Assembly: GCA_002383415.1 (NCBI GenBank)
Contig: DFYU01000094.1
Coordinates: 1-15,586 of the forward strand
DNA: 15,586 bases
Direction of reading: 5' to 3'
Source: Geobacter sp. UBA4074
GTDB taxonomy: Bacteria > Desulfobacterota > Desulfuromonadia > Geobacterales > Pseudopelobacteraceae
The translations under genes were made by a program, and so were the position numbers. Below the pieces are notes generated by a model. That model was not told the DNA's origin, searched no databases, and was given only the letters and a program-made list of their open reading frames with translations. Positions 6,080-14,509 of the stretch are shown one piece after another (within the stretch, counting starts at the first letter, position 1; every line of letters starts with the position of its first letter).

Positions 6080-6526
6080 TCACGGTCCAACAGGACAGTT
6101 GAGATCAGGAAACACCTTGGTCAGTATGTGGCGCGTGCCGTCCGGCATCGGGTAGCGGGCCAGCTCATGGCGCGGCACCCACTGTGCTTCGTCCACCTCA
6201 TCCTGATTATGGTTCACAACCGTATGCATCGGCCAGCAGCGGTAAAACAGGATGATGTAGTGGCAGTTTTCCTCACCCGGGGTGACATGCTCAAAGACAT
6301 CGATCAGATCGCCGACCTCAACCGCCAGACCGACCTCTTCATCCACCTCGCGCCTGAGTGCCACCGCAATCGGTTCGCCCAGGTCGATCTTACCGCCAGG
6401 CATGACCCACATACCCTTAAAGGGGGGGATGCTCCTCCTGGTGAGGAGCACCCGTTCCTGGTCGTCAATGATCACCGCCACCACCGAGGTGACAATATGT
6501 TCCTTACGGAACCGCTGCTGGGTCAC
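6080..6526 (-). CDS. NUDIX hydrolase
   Basis: 148-aa single-domain NUDIX protein that would hydrolyse a nucleoside diphosphate linked to another group, using Mg2+ or Mn2+. The NUDIX box is perfect: G45-x5-E51-x7-R59-E60-V-D-E63-E64-V-G66-L67, with E63/E64 as metal ligands. GMWVMPGGKI (38-47) before it is typical of MutT-like members. The substrate cannot be told. HEHVTP-type ADP-ribose markers are not obvious. FEHVTPGEENCHYIILFY (78-95) is the strand region that usually contacts the substrate. The start is GTG 6526, 3 nt after the argG stop, with a weak AGG nearby; no other in-frame start would leave the domain whole. It lies between argG and the nitrilase-like gene and is probably co-transcribed. 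The coding sequence holds a C7 run (6422-6428 on the minus strand) and a small hairpin just upstream of it. Confidence 0.93.
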   Translation of the reverse strand: MTQQRFRKEHIVTSVVAVIIDDQERVLLTRRSIPPFKGMWVMPGGKIDLGEPIAVALRREVDEEVGLAVEVGDLIDVFEHVTPGEENCHYIILFYRCWPMHTVVNHNQDEVDEAQWVPRHELARYPMPDGTRHILTKVFPDLNCPVGP

Positions 6527-6529
6527 ACC

Positions 6530-7750
6530 CTACTTCTTGCCCTGCATCAGGGAGCGGATCCGCAGCCGCAGCGAGTTGATCTTTATGAACCCTTCGGCAT
6601 CGGCCTGATTGTAGACCTGATCCTTCTCAAAGGTGGCGAAATCCAGATTGAACAGCGAGTTGGTCTCGGATTTACGGCCCACGGTACGACAATGTCCCTT
6701 GTACAGCTTGACCCGGGCCACCCCGTTGACGGTCTTCTGGGAATCGTCGATCAAGGTCTGCAGCATCTCCCGTTCCGGCGAGAACCAATAACCGGCATAG
6801 ACCAGTCGGGCATACTCGGGGATCAGTGAATCGCGAATCCGCATTACTTCACGGTCCATGGTGATCTGCTCCACCGCCATGTGAGCCTCGCGCAGAATGG
6901 TGCCACCAGGGGTCTCGTACACGCCGCGGGACTTCATCCCCACCGAACGGTTCTCCAGCAGGTCCACCCGGCCGATACCATGTTCGCCGCCGATGAAATT
7001 CAGGTGGGCCAACAGCTGGGCCGGCGACATCTTGACGCCGTCAACGGCAACGGCATTGCCGTTCCTGAACTCGATCTCCACGTACTGCGGCTTGTTGGGG
7101 GCCTTTTCCGGCTTCTTGGTCAGCACGTACATCTCTTCCGGCGCCTCGGCCCAGGTATCCTCCAGGATGCCGCCTTCAAAGGAGATGTGCAGCAGGTTAC
7201 GGTCAGAGGACCAGGGACGCTTCTTGGTGATCGGAATCGGGATGTCATTCTTCTTGGCATAGGCGATCAGAGCCTTACGGCTGTTCAGCTTCCACTCCCG
7301 CCAGGGTGCAATCACCTTGATCGAGGGATCGAAGTGGTAGTAGGCCAGTTCAAAACGGACCTGATCATTACCCTTGCCGGTGGCGCCGTGGGAGACGGCG
7401 TCACAGCCTTCCAGCTTGGCGATCTCCATCTGGCGCTTGGCGATCAGCGGCCGGGCAATGGAGGTGCCCAACAGGTAGTGCCCTTCATAGATGGCATTGG
7501 CGCGGAACATCGGATAGACGAAGTCGCGGACAAACTCTTCCTTCAGGTCATCGATGTAGACCGTGCTGGCACCGGTTTTGAGGGCCTTCTCACGGACCGG
7601 ATCCAGTTCATCGCCCTGACCCAGGTCGGCGGAGAAGGTGACGATCTCGGCGCCGTACTCGTTCTTCAGCCACTTGAGAATAATGGAGGTATCCAGCCCG
7701 CCTGAGTAGGCCAGCACAATCTTCTTCGCATCCAACTTCGGTTTTGCCAT
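6530..7750 (-). CDS. argG: Argininosuccinate synthase
   Basis: Joins citrulline and aspartate with ATP to make argininosuccinate, the penultimate step of arginine synthesis. At 406 aa it is the short bacterial type. The N-type ATP-pyrophosphatase loop is AYSGGLDTS (14-22). GATGKGNDQVRFE (122-134) is the second signature and contacts citrulline and ATP. SDRNLLHISFEGG (residues near 180-195) is also typical. ATG 7750 is preceded by AAGGAG 8-9 nt upstream. The 26-nt gap from argF is the longest within the arg run and leaves room only for the ribosome site. The stop is followed 3 nt later by the NUDIX start. Nothing odd. Confidence 0.99.
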   Translation of the reverse strand: MAKPKLDAKKIVLAYSGGLDTSIILKWLKNEYGAEIVTFSADLGQGDELDPVREKALKTGASTVYIDDLKEEFVRDFVYPMFRANAIYEGHYLLGTSIARPLIAKRQMEIAKLEGCDAVSHGATGKGNDQVRFELAYYHFDPSIKVIAPWREWKLNSRKALIAYAKKNDIPIPITKKRPWSSDRNLLHISFEGGILEDTWAEAPEEMYVLTKKPEKAPNKPQYVEIEFRNGNAVAVDGVKMSPAQLLAHLNFIGGEHGIGRVDLLENRSVGMKSRGVYETPGGTILREAHMAVEQITMDREVMRIRDSLIPEYARLVYAGYWFSPEREMLQTLIDDSQKTVNGVARVKLYKGHCRTVGRKSETNSLFNLDFATFEKDQVYNQADAEGFIKINSLRLRIRSLMQGKK

Positions 7751-7776
7751 GGTGTGTCTCCTTGAAAAATAGCTTG

Positions 7777-8688
7777 TTATCGCAACAACGTGGCCATGAT
7801 GGCCTTTTGTATATGCAGCCTGTTTTCCGCCTCATCCCAGACCACGGAATGGGGGCCTTCAATCACACTGTCACTGATCTCCTCGCCACGGTGGGCAGGC
7901 AGACAGTGCAGCACAACACTCTCGGGGTGGGCCAACGCCATCAGCCGGTCATCCACACAGTACCCCTGGAAGGCCTGCTCACGCTGTTTCTGCTCAGCTT
8001 CCTGGCCCATGCTGGCCCAGACATCGGTGTTGATGACATCGGCATCCCGCACCGCCTCTTCGGGATCTTCGGTAATGGTGATGCTGGCGGCGCCTTGGGC
8101 CTGGGCCCACTCCCAGACCTCACGGTCCGGCTCATAGCCGTTCGGGCAAGCCAGGGCCAGATCAAAACCCAGGATGGCGGCCGCCTCGATCCAGGTGTTG
8201 GCCATATTATTGCCGTCACCGATCCAGGCGAATTTCAGCCCCTGATAGCCGCCCTTGTGCTCAATCACGGTCTGCAGGTCGGCCAGGATCTGGCAGGGAT
8301 GGTACAGATCCGTCAGGCCGTTGATCACCGGCACGCTGGAGTACTGGGCAAACTCGTCCACGATCTCCTGGCCGAAGGTGCGGATCATCACGCCATCACA
8401 GTAGCGGGCCATCACTCGGGCCGTGTCCTTGATCGGCTCGCCACGCCCCATCTGGGAATTGGCCGATGAGATGAACAGGCCATGACCGCCCAACTGGAAG
8501 ATGCCCACTTCAAAGGAGATACGGGTACGGGTGGAGGCCTTCTCGAAGATCATCGCCAGGGTCTTGCCCTTCAGCAGCTGGTGATCAATACCGTTTTTTT
8601 GCTTCTGCTTCAGCTCAGCCGCCAACGCCAGCAGGCCGTCCAGCTCTTGTTTTGTATAGTCCCGCAGACGCAGGAAGTGCCGGGTCAT
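7777..8688 (-). CDS. argF: Ornithine carbamoyltransferase, anabolic
   Basis: Transfers the carbamoyl group from carbamoyl phosphate to ornithine to give citrulline. The 303-aa length is normal for the trimeric enzyme. The carbamoyl-phosphate loop is STRTR (52-56). HPCQ is at 130-133. The ornithine loop is DVWASMGQE (222-230). HCLPAHRGEEI (261-271) carries the catalytic C262. The SMGQE and HCLPAHRG forms mark ornithine, not N-acetylornithine, transcarbamylase. The ATG overlaps the argD stop as ATGA, with AAGGAG upstream, so the two are translationally coupled. Its place among synthesis genes, without arcA or arcC, argues for an anabolic role. Confidence 0.98.
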   Translation of the reverse strand: MTRHFLRLRDYTKQELDGLLALAAELKQKQKNGIDHQLLKGKTLAMIFEKASTRTRISFEVGIFQLGGHGLFISSANSQMGRGEPIKDTARVMARYCDGVMIRTFGQEIVDEFAQYSSVPVINGLTDLYHPCQILADLQTVIEHKGGYQGLKFAWIGDGNNMANTWIEAAAILGFDLALACPNGYEPDREVWEWAQAQGAASITITEDPEEAVRDADVINTDVWASMGQEAEQKQREQAFQGYCVDDRLMALAHPESVVLHCLPAHRGEEISDSVIEGPHSVVWDEAENRLHIQKAIMATLLR

Positions 8689-9881
8689 GCGCTGATCTCC
8701 TTAAATATCCCGTCCAGAATCTCGATCATCCGGTTGATCTCCTGCTTGGTCACGATCAGTGCAGGCACAAAGCGCAGCACCGTGTCGTGGGTCACATTCA
8801 GCAACAGGCCCCGTTGGTGGCCTTGCTTGACGATATCCGCGCCGGGAATGCTGAGCGACATACCGATCATCAGGCCGATGCCGCGCACCTCTTTCACAAA
8901 CGGGTACCTCTTGCCCAGGGTCTCCAGCTCACCCAGCAGGTATTCGCCGATCTCTTCGCAACGGTTCAGCAACCCCTCTTCCAGGATCGTCCGGAGCGAG
9001 GCGATGGCCGCTGCGGCCATCAGCGGGTTGCCGCCAAAGGTGGAGCCGTGGGTGCCGGGCACAAAGGCGCCGGCGATCTCTTCACGGGCCAGCATGGTAC
9101 CGATCGGCGCACCGCCGGCCAGGGCCTTGGCCAGGGTCATGATGTCCGGCTCGATACCAAAATGCTCATAGGCGAACAGCTTGCCGGTCCGGCCGATACC
9201 GGTCTGCACCTCATCCAGAATCAGGACCAGCTTGTGCCGGTCACAGAGCTCACGCACCTTGGCCAGGTAGTCATGCGACGGCACGTTGATCCCCCCCTCG
9301 CCCTGGATCGGTTCCAGCATCACGGCACAGGTGTTGGGGGTGATGGCCGCCTCAATGGCGGCAGCATCGTTGAACGGCACATGCTTGAAGCCATGCAGCA
9401 ACGGATCGAAGAAGCGCTGCACCTTCTCCTGACCAGTGGCCGAAACCGTGGCCATGGTGCGGCCATGGAAGGAATCAGCAGCGGTGATGATCTCAAATCG
9501 CTCCGGCCCATAGGTGTCACGGCTGTATTTACGGGCCAGCTTGATGGCGGCCTCGTTGGCCTCGGCTCCTGAATTGCAGAAAAAAGCCCGATCCGCAAAG
9601 GAGTGGCTGCAGAGCAGCTCGGCCAACTCGATCTGCTGGGGAATCTGGTAGTAATTGGAGCAGTGAATCAGCGTGGCGGCCTGATCCTGGATCGCCTTGA
9701 CCACCCGCGGGTGACAGTGCCCCAGGTTGTTGACCGCCACCCCGGACAGGAAATCCAGATATTCATTACCATCCGCGTCCCACAGCCGACAGCCCTCGCC
9801 CCGCACCGGTGCGATCGGGTAGCGACCATAGGTCTTCATGATGCAGTGGTCTGATTTTTCAAGCCATTGTTGGTTGGTCAC
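8685..9881 (-). CDS. argD: Acetylornithine aminotransferase
   Basis: PLP class III aminotransferase, 398 aa. It converts N-acetylglutamate semialdehyde to N-acetylornithine with glutamate as amino donor, and may also serve in lysine synthesis (DapC activity), as known for E. coli ArgD. Visible marks: NSGAEANEAAIKLARKY (103-119) for phosphate binding, SFHGRT (137-142), LILDEVQTGIGRTG (220-233) with D223 to the pyridine nitrogen, and the PLP lysine K252 in TLAKALAGG (249-257). The start is GTG 9881 with GGAG upstream. It overlaps the argB stop as GTGA and is coupled at both ends. argD-type versus gabT/ornithine aminotransferase is settled by length, motif spacing and neighbours. Confidence 0.97.
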   Translation of the reverse strand: MTNQQWLEKSDHCIMKTYGRYPIAPVRGEGCRLWDADGNEYLDFLSGVAVNNLGHCHPRVVKAIQDQAATLIHCSNYYQIPQQIELAELLCSHSFADRAFFCNSGAEANEAAIKLARKYSRDTYGPERFEIITAADSFHGRTMATVSATGQEKVQRFFDPLLHGFKHVPFNDAAAIEAAITPNTCAVMLEPIQGEGGINVPSHDYLAKVRELCDRHKLVLILDEVQTGIGRTGKLFAYEHFGIEPDIMTLAKALAGGAPIGTMLAREEIAGAFVPGTHGSTFGGNPLMAAAAIASLRTILEEGLLNRCEEIGEYLLGELETLGKRYPFVKEVRGIGLMIGMSLSIPGADIVKQGHQRGLLLNVTHDTVLRFVPALIVTKQEINRMIEILDGIFKEISA

Positions 9882-10756
9882 GCGGTTATCTCCGTCCCGA
9901 TGCCGACATCGGTAAATATCTCAAGCAAAATAGAGTGTTCCATCCGCCCGTCAATGATGTGAGCCTTCTTGACGCCATCGTTCAGCGCCTCAGCGCAGCA
10001 GACCACCTTGGGGATCATGCCGCCGGTGATCGATTCATCGTCTATCAGGCCATGCATCTGGGCCACACTGATCTTCTGGATCAGCTTTTTATCCTTGTCC
10101 AGCACACCTGGGGTGTCGGTCAGCAGGATCAATTTTTCGGCATTCAGGGCAGCAGCCACCCTGCCAGCCACCACGTCAGCATTGATGTTGTAGCTCTCAC
10201 CTTCCGAGCCCACGCCGACCGGAGCGATAACCGGCAGATAGCCGCCCTGTTCCAGCACCCGGATCAGATCGGTGTTGACCTTGATCACGTCGCCAACATA
10301 GCCGATATCCACCTGTTCAACGCTGCCGTTCTCTGCCGGCACCTCCTGCAGCAGTTTTTTGGCCAGCAGCAGGCTGCCGTCCTTGCCACAGAGTCCCACC
10401 GCCTTGCCACCATGCTGGTTCAGATAGCCGACCACCTCTTTGTTGACCTGGCCCACCAGCACCATCTCAACCACGCCCATGGTCTCGCTGTCCGTCACCC
10501 GCATGCCACGCACAAACTCGGAGACAATCCCATACCGTTTGAGGGTCTCGTTGATCTGGGGTCCGCCGCCATGCACGATCACGGTGTTAATGCCCAGCGA
10601 CTTGAGCATGATCACGTCCAGGGCAAAGGACTCTTTCAGTCGCTCGTCCGACATGGCGTGACCGCCGTACTTGATCACGAAGGTCTTGCCGGCGAAACGC
10701 CTGATGTAGGGCAAGGCCTCCATCAGGGTGTTGGCTTTATCGATCAGCTGTTTCAC
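9878..10756 (-). CDS. argB: Acetylglutamate kinase
   Basis: Phosphorylates N-acetylglutamate, the committed step of the acetylated arginine route. 292 aa. Marks: FVIKYGGHAM (26-35) with the catalytic lysine K29, VIVHGGGPQI (59-68) for the nucleotide/phosphate loop, and the C-terminal GGMIPKV and TDVGIGTEI segments. A mobile N-terminal helix (residues 1-18) precedes the core. With the C-terminal form, this is the layout of arginine-inhibited hexameric enzymes, so feedback control by arginine is likely. This is inferred from the family. The start is GTG 10756, with AGAGGAG upstream inside the end of the kinase gene, 6 nt away. The lack of argC and argJ nearby means the other early steps are encoded elsewhere. 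Confidence 0.98.
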   Translation of the reverse strand: MKQLIDKANTLMEALPYIRRFAGKTFVIKYGGHAMSDERLKESFALDVIMLKSLGINTVIVHGGGPQINETLKRYGIVSEFVRGMRVTDSETMGVVEMVLVGQVNKEVVGYLNQHGGKAVGLCGKDGSLLLAKKLLQEVPAENGSVEQVDIGYVGDVIKVNTDLIRVLEQGGYLPVIAPVGVGSEGESYNINADVVAGRVAAALNAEKLILLTDTPGVLDKDKKLIQKISVAQMHGLIDDESITGGMIPKVVCCAEALNDGVKKAHIIDGRMEHSILLEIFTDVGIGTEITA

Positions 10757-10762
10757 GATGGT

Positions 10763-11863
10763 TCACTCCTCTTCCGTCTTGAGACTGATGGTGACGGTTG
10801 TGCCTTGCCCCTGTTCACTGCTGATACTGATGCTGCCACCGTATTGCCGGATGATCTCGCGGGCACAAAACAGGCCCAGCCCGAAGCCGGGCACCTGGCC
10901 GGTGGCATCAGGGTCCACCTGATAGAACCGTTCGAACACCTTGGGCATCTCTTCCGGTGGAATGCCGCAGCCGGTATCCTGCACCACGATCTCGGCATGG
11001 TCCGGTCGCCGCAGCAACGTAATCGTTACGGTGCCGTTCTTTTCAGCAAACTTGAAGGCATTGTCGATCACCTGCTGCAATGCGAACAGCAGACGTTCAC
11101 GGTCGCAGGTGACCCGTGATGCCGCCGACAACGCAACACTCATTTTCACATCAGACCTGCCGGCACTCCACTGAACTGCCTCGGCGGCGGCTCGCACCAA
11201 TTCAGAAAGATCGCAGCTGCTCAGCGCAACAGGTGTGGTTGGCAGCATGACCTGATTAAAACGCAACAGACTCGCCACCAGGCGCGACAAAAACTGCAGA
11301 TCTTCCCGCATGGAACGCAGCCGCTCATGACACTCCGCCTCAGGACTGAACTGCGTGGCATAGCGTTGCAACTCCTCAAGAGCCAGCGACAATGAGGTAA
11401 TCGGCGTCTTCAGCTTATGAGAAATGAGCGCAAGAAATGAGCCTTTCAGGCTATCCAGACGTTTGAGCGTGGCGATCTCATCTTTCAGCGCCTTCTTGCC
11501 CAGCGCCTTCTGCACCGTTGTCCGCAACTGGAGTATCTGCAGCGGCTTGTTGATGAAATCGTCAGCATCCTCCTTAAGGGCGCTGAGAATGACCTCTTTG
11601 TCGCCGAAGCCGGTCATGACGATCACCAGCGCCCCAGGGTCCAGCTGCTTGAGCTGCCTCAGCAACTCAAGACCACTGCCGCCGGGCATCATCACATCGG
11701 TCAGCACCAGGTCGATCCGCTCTGACTGGTAGAGATCTAGTGCCTCACGCATCGAACCTGCATGCAGGACACGGTACTCCTTGAGGGCGTGACCGCACAG
11801 ATCACGGATGACCTGTTCGTCATCCACCACCAGCACGGTAAGCTGTTGCTCTGCTGCTGCCAC
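10763..11863 (-). CDS. Soluble hybrid protein: receiver domain followed by a histidine kinase
   Basis: 366 aa, with no membrane segment. Residues 8-122 form a receiver domain with acidic pair D14/D15, phospho-acceptor D56 in LTDVMMP (54-60), T84 and K107 in INKP (105-108). A short coiled linker follows (about 123-142). HisKA begins near 140, with H149 in SHKLKTPIT (148-156). The HATPase domain covers about 215-363, with N268 in the N box, DTGCGIP (296-302), VFERFY (309-314) and GFGLGLF (326-332). The family senses through a partner that phosphorylates its receiver domain. The residue after H149 is Lys, where the kinase motif normally has Glu or Asp. GTG 11863 lies 15 nt after alaS with only a weak ribosome site; GTG 11836 is an alternative but would clip the receiver. 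It lies between alaS and argB, and its target is unknown. Confidence 0.92.
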   Translation of the reverse strand: MAAAEQQLTVLVVDDEQVIRDLCGHALKEYRVLHAGSMREALDLYQSERIDLVLTDVMMPGGSGLELLRQLKQLDPGALVIVMTGFGDKEVILSALKEDADDFINKPLQILQLRTTVQKALGKKALKDEIATLKRLDSLKGSFLALISHKLKTPITSLSLALEELQRYATQFSPEAECHERLRSMREDLQFLSRLVASLLRFNQVMLPTTPVALSSCDLSELVRAAAEAVQWSAGRSDVKMSVALSAASRVTCDRERLLFALQQVIDNAFKFAEKNGTVTITLLRRPDHAEIVVQDTGCGIPPEEMPKVFERFYQVDPDATGQVPGFGLGLFCAREIIRQYGGSISISSEQGQGTTVTISLKTEEE

Positions 11864-11878
11864 GGGACCGTTCGCTTT

Positions 11879-14509
11879 CTAGGACAACAGGCCTGCTACG
11901 GCCGCCAGTGCCTCGCTCAGTTTTTCCGGCTGGGGCCCGCCTGCCTGGGCCAGTTCCGGCTTGCCGCCACCGCGCCCACCAACCACCGGCGCCAGCTTGG
12001 CCACCAGCTCGCCGGCCTTGATCCGGCCGGTCAGGTCGCTGGTCACCGCCACCAACAGATTGGCCTTGCCGTCCAGCTCGGCCCCCAGTACCAGCACGCC
12101 TGAGCCCAACTTGTCCCGCAGCTGATCGGCCAGATCACGGAGCGCCTTAATGTCGGCCACCTGCACCTTGGTTGCCAGCAGCTTGACGCCGGCCACCTCC
12201 TGCACCTGGGACAGCAGATCACCCGACTGGGCCGCATTCAGCTTACCCTGCAACGCGTCCAGCTCCCGCTGCAGTTCACGCTGACGTTCAACCAGCTTCT
12301 CCAACCGTTCGACCAGCTTGCTGCTGTCGGCCTTGAGCAGTTCGGCCACCGCGCGGCGTTCATCCTCCAGACGGCGGACGAACTGCAGGGCGTTGAAGCC
12401 GGTGGCCCCTTCGATCCGCCGCACACCGGCAGCGATGCCGCCTTCGGAAAGGATCTTGAACAGGCCGATATCGCCGGCAGCCCGCACATGGGTGCCGCCA
12501 CACAGTTCGGCGCTGATCTCGCCGACCCGCACCACCCGCACCGTATCACCATATTTTTCATCGAACAGGGCCGTGGCACCGCCGTCCACCGCTTCCTGCA
12601 TCGCCATTTCACGCACGTTCAGCTCAGCGTTGTCCATAATCCAGCCATTGACCAGCTCTTCGACCTTTTGCAACTCTTCAGCACTCATGGCGGCAAAGTG
12701 GGTAAAGTCGAACCGCAGACGATCCGGCTCCACCAGCGAACCGGCCTGCTTGACATGCTCCCCCAGCACCTGACGCAGGGCGGCCTGCAGCAGGTGCGTG
12801 GCGGTATGGTTGCGGGCCGTGGCACGGCGCTCATCCACCGCCACCGTCAGATTGACCGCATCGCCGACCTTGATGGCCCCTTCCTTAACCTGACAGTGAT
12901 GCACCACCAGATCGGTGAAGGGACGTGATGTGGCAACCACGTCAAGGTGCGCACTGCCGGAGGAGATACTGCCGGTATCGCCCGCCTGGCCGCCGGACTC
13001 ACCGTAGAAGGGGGTGGTCTCGCAGATCAGATCGACCCGGTCGCCGGCGGCGGCCGATTGCACCTCGACGCCATCCCGTAGCAGGGCCGTGACCGGCGCA
13101 AAGGCGGTCAGTGCGCCATAGCCGACAAAGCTGGACCGCAGGCCACGGTTGTGCAGCTCCTTATAGACATCGGCGATACCGGCCACGCCGGAGCCTTTCC
13201 AGTTCTCACGCCCCAGTTCCCGCTGGCGGGCCATGCAGGCTTCGAAACCCGGCTCATCAACGCCGAATCCTTCAGCCCGCACGATGTCCTCGGTCAGATC
13301 AACGGGAAATCCGAAGGTGTCGTACAACTTAAAGAGGGTCTCACCGGGGATTACCGACTGGCCTTGTGCCCTCAGGCTGGCCACCTCTTCGTTCAGGATC
13401 GCCAGGCCACGGTCGAGGGTCTCGTTAAAGCGTTCTTCCTCGGCCAGGATCACCTTGCGGATATATGTCTCACGCTCGGCCAGCTCCGGATAGGCCTCGC
13501 CCATCATCTCCCGCACCGCATCAACCATCCGGCACAGGAGCGGCTCAGCAACGCCGAGCATCTTGGCATGGCGGGCGGCCCGACGCATGATCCGACGCAA
13601 CACGTAGCCGCGGCCCTCGTTGCTGGGCAGGGCGCCATCACAAATCAGGAAGGTCACGGCTCGGCAATGGTCGGCGATGACCCGCATCGAGACGCTGTCC
13701 TTTTCGTTGGCACCGTATTTTTTGCCGCTGTGGCGTTCGATATGGCGGATGATCCCTTGCAGCAGGTCGGTGTCGTAGTTAGAACGGACCCCCTGCATGA
13801 CGGTGGTGATCCGCTCCAGCCCCATGCCGGTGTCCACGGCCGGCTTGGGCAGCGGGTGCAGCACACCGTCGGCAGTGCGGTTGAACTGCATGAAGACGTT
13901 ATTCCAGATCTCCATATAGCGGTCGCAGTCACATCCCACGGCGCAGTCCGGCGAACCGCAGCCCACCTCGGGGCCGTTGTCCCAGAAGATCTCGGTGCAG
14001 GGACCGCACGGCCCGGTATCCCCCATGGACCAGAAGTTGTCCTTCTCGCCGAAACGGTAGATCCGCTCCCGGGGCACCCCTTCCTGCTGATGCCAGATGT
14101 CGGCCGCCTCGTCGTCGTCAGTAAAGACCGTCACGTACAAACGGCCCTTGTCCAGTTGCAGGTCCTTGGTCAGAAACTCCCAGGCAAAGGCGATGGCCTC
14201 TTTTTTGAAGTAGTCGCCAAAGGAAAAGTTACCCAGCATCTCGAAAAAGGTGTGGTGACGAGCAGTACGCCCCACATTTTCCAGATCGTTGTGCTTGCCG
14301 CCGGCCCGTACGCACTTCTGCGACGAGGCGGCCCGGTAGTAGCCCCGGTCCTCCATGCCCAGAAAACAGTCCTTGAACTGGTTCATGCCGGCGTTGGTAA
14401 ACATCAGGCTCGGGTCGTTGTGAGGAATCAGGCCCGAGCTGGGCACAACGGTGTGGCCCCGTTCCTCGAAATACTTCAGAAAACGCGCGCGAATCTCTGT
14501 TCCGGTCAT
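11879..14509 (-). CDS. alaS: Alanyl-tRNA synthetase
   Basis: Charges tRNA(Ala) and edits mischarged Ser and Gly. 876 aa, full length. The class II core carries motif 1 near LMFTNAGMNQF (35-45), motif 2 in FFEMLGNFSFGDYF (88-101) and motif 3 in GRGYVLRRIMRRAARH (299-314). The editing domain carries the zinc ligands H568 and H572 (HTATH), with C670 and H674 (CGGTH, 670-674). A coiled coil follows at about 712-762. The C-terminal DHHA1/C-Ala domain ends with GGRGGGKPELAQAGG (844-858). A four-cysteine insert (C184, C189, C193, C195) sits after CGPCTEIFWD. ATG 14509 is preceded by AGGAGAGGG. A 42-nt gap with a T8 run but no hairpin separates it from recX. Confidence 0.99.
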   Translation of the reverse strand: MTGTEIRARFLKYFEERGHTVVPSSGLIPHNDPSLMFTNAGMNQFKDCFLGMEDRGYYRAASSQKCVRAGGKHNDLENVGRTARHHTFFEMLGNFSFGDYFKKEAIAFAWEFLTKDLQLDKGRLYVTVFTDDDEAADIWHQQEGVPRERIYRFGEKDNFWSMGDTGPCGPCTEIFWDNGPEVGCGSPDCAVGCDCDRYMEIWNNVFMQFNRTADGVLHPLPKPAVDTGMGLERITTVMQGVRSNYDTDLLQGIIRHIERHSGKKYGANEKDSVSMRVIADHCRAVTFLICDGALPSNEGRGYVLRRIMRRAARHAKMLGVAEPLLCRMVDAVREMMGEAYPELAERETYIRKVILAEEERFNETLDRGLAILNEEVASLRAQGQSVIPGETLFKLYDTFGFPVDLTEDIVRAEGFGVDEPGFEACMARQRELGRENWKGSGVAGIADVYKELHNRGLRSSFVGYGALTAFAPVTALLRDGVEVQSAAAGDRVDLICETTPFYGESGGQAGDTGSISSGSAHLDVVATSRPFTDLVVHHCQVKEGAIKVGDAVNLTVAVDERRATARNHTATHLLQAALRQVLGEHVKQAGSLVEPDRLRFDFTHFAAMSAEELQKVEELVNGWIMDNAELNVREMAMQEAVDGGATALFDEKYGDTVRVVRVGEISAELCGGTHVRAAGDIGLFKILSEGGIAAGVRRIEGATGFNALQFVRRLEDERRAVAELLKADSSKLVERLEKLVERQRELQRELDALQGKLNAAQSGDLLSQVQEVAGVKLLATKVQVADIKALRDLADQLRDKLGSGVLVLGAELDGKANLLVAVTSDLTGRIKAGELVAKLAPVVGGRGGGKPELAQAGGPQPEKLSEALAAVAGLLS

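Noticed and set aside
5588..6829. Open frame of 413 codons on the plus strand across the nitrilase-like, NUDIX and argG genes
   Set aside because: It crosses three minus-strand genes whose domains are clear, and has low-complexity Ser/Arg content typical of a shadow frame.
9935..11119. Open frame of 394 codons on the plus strand opposite argB and the kinase gene
   Set aside because: It is the antisense image of argB and the kinase gene, with no domain, no ribosome site of note and shadow-like composition.
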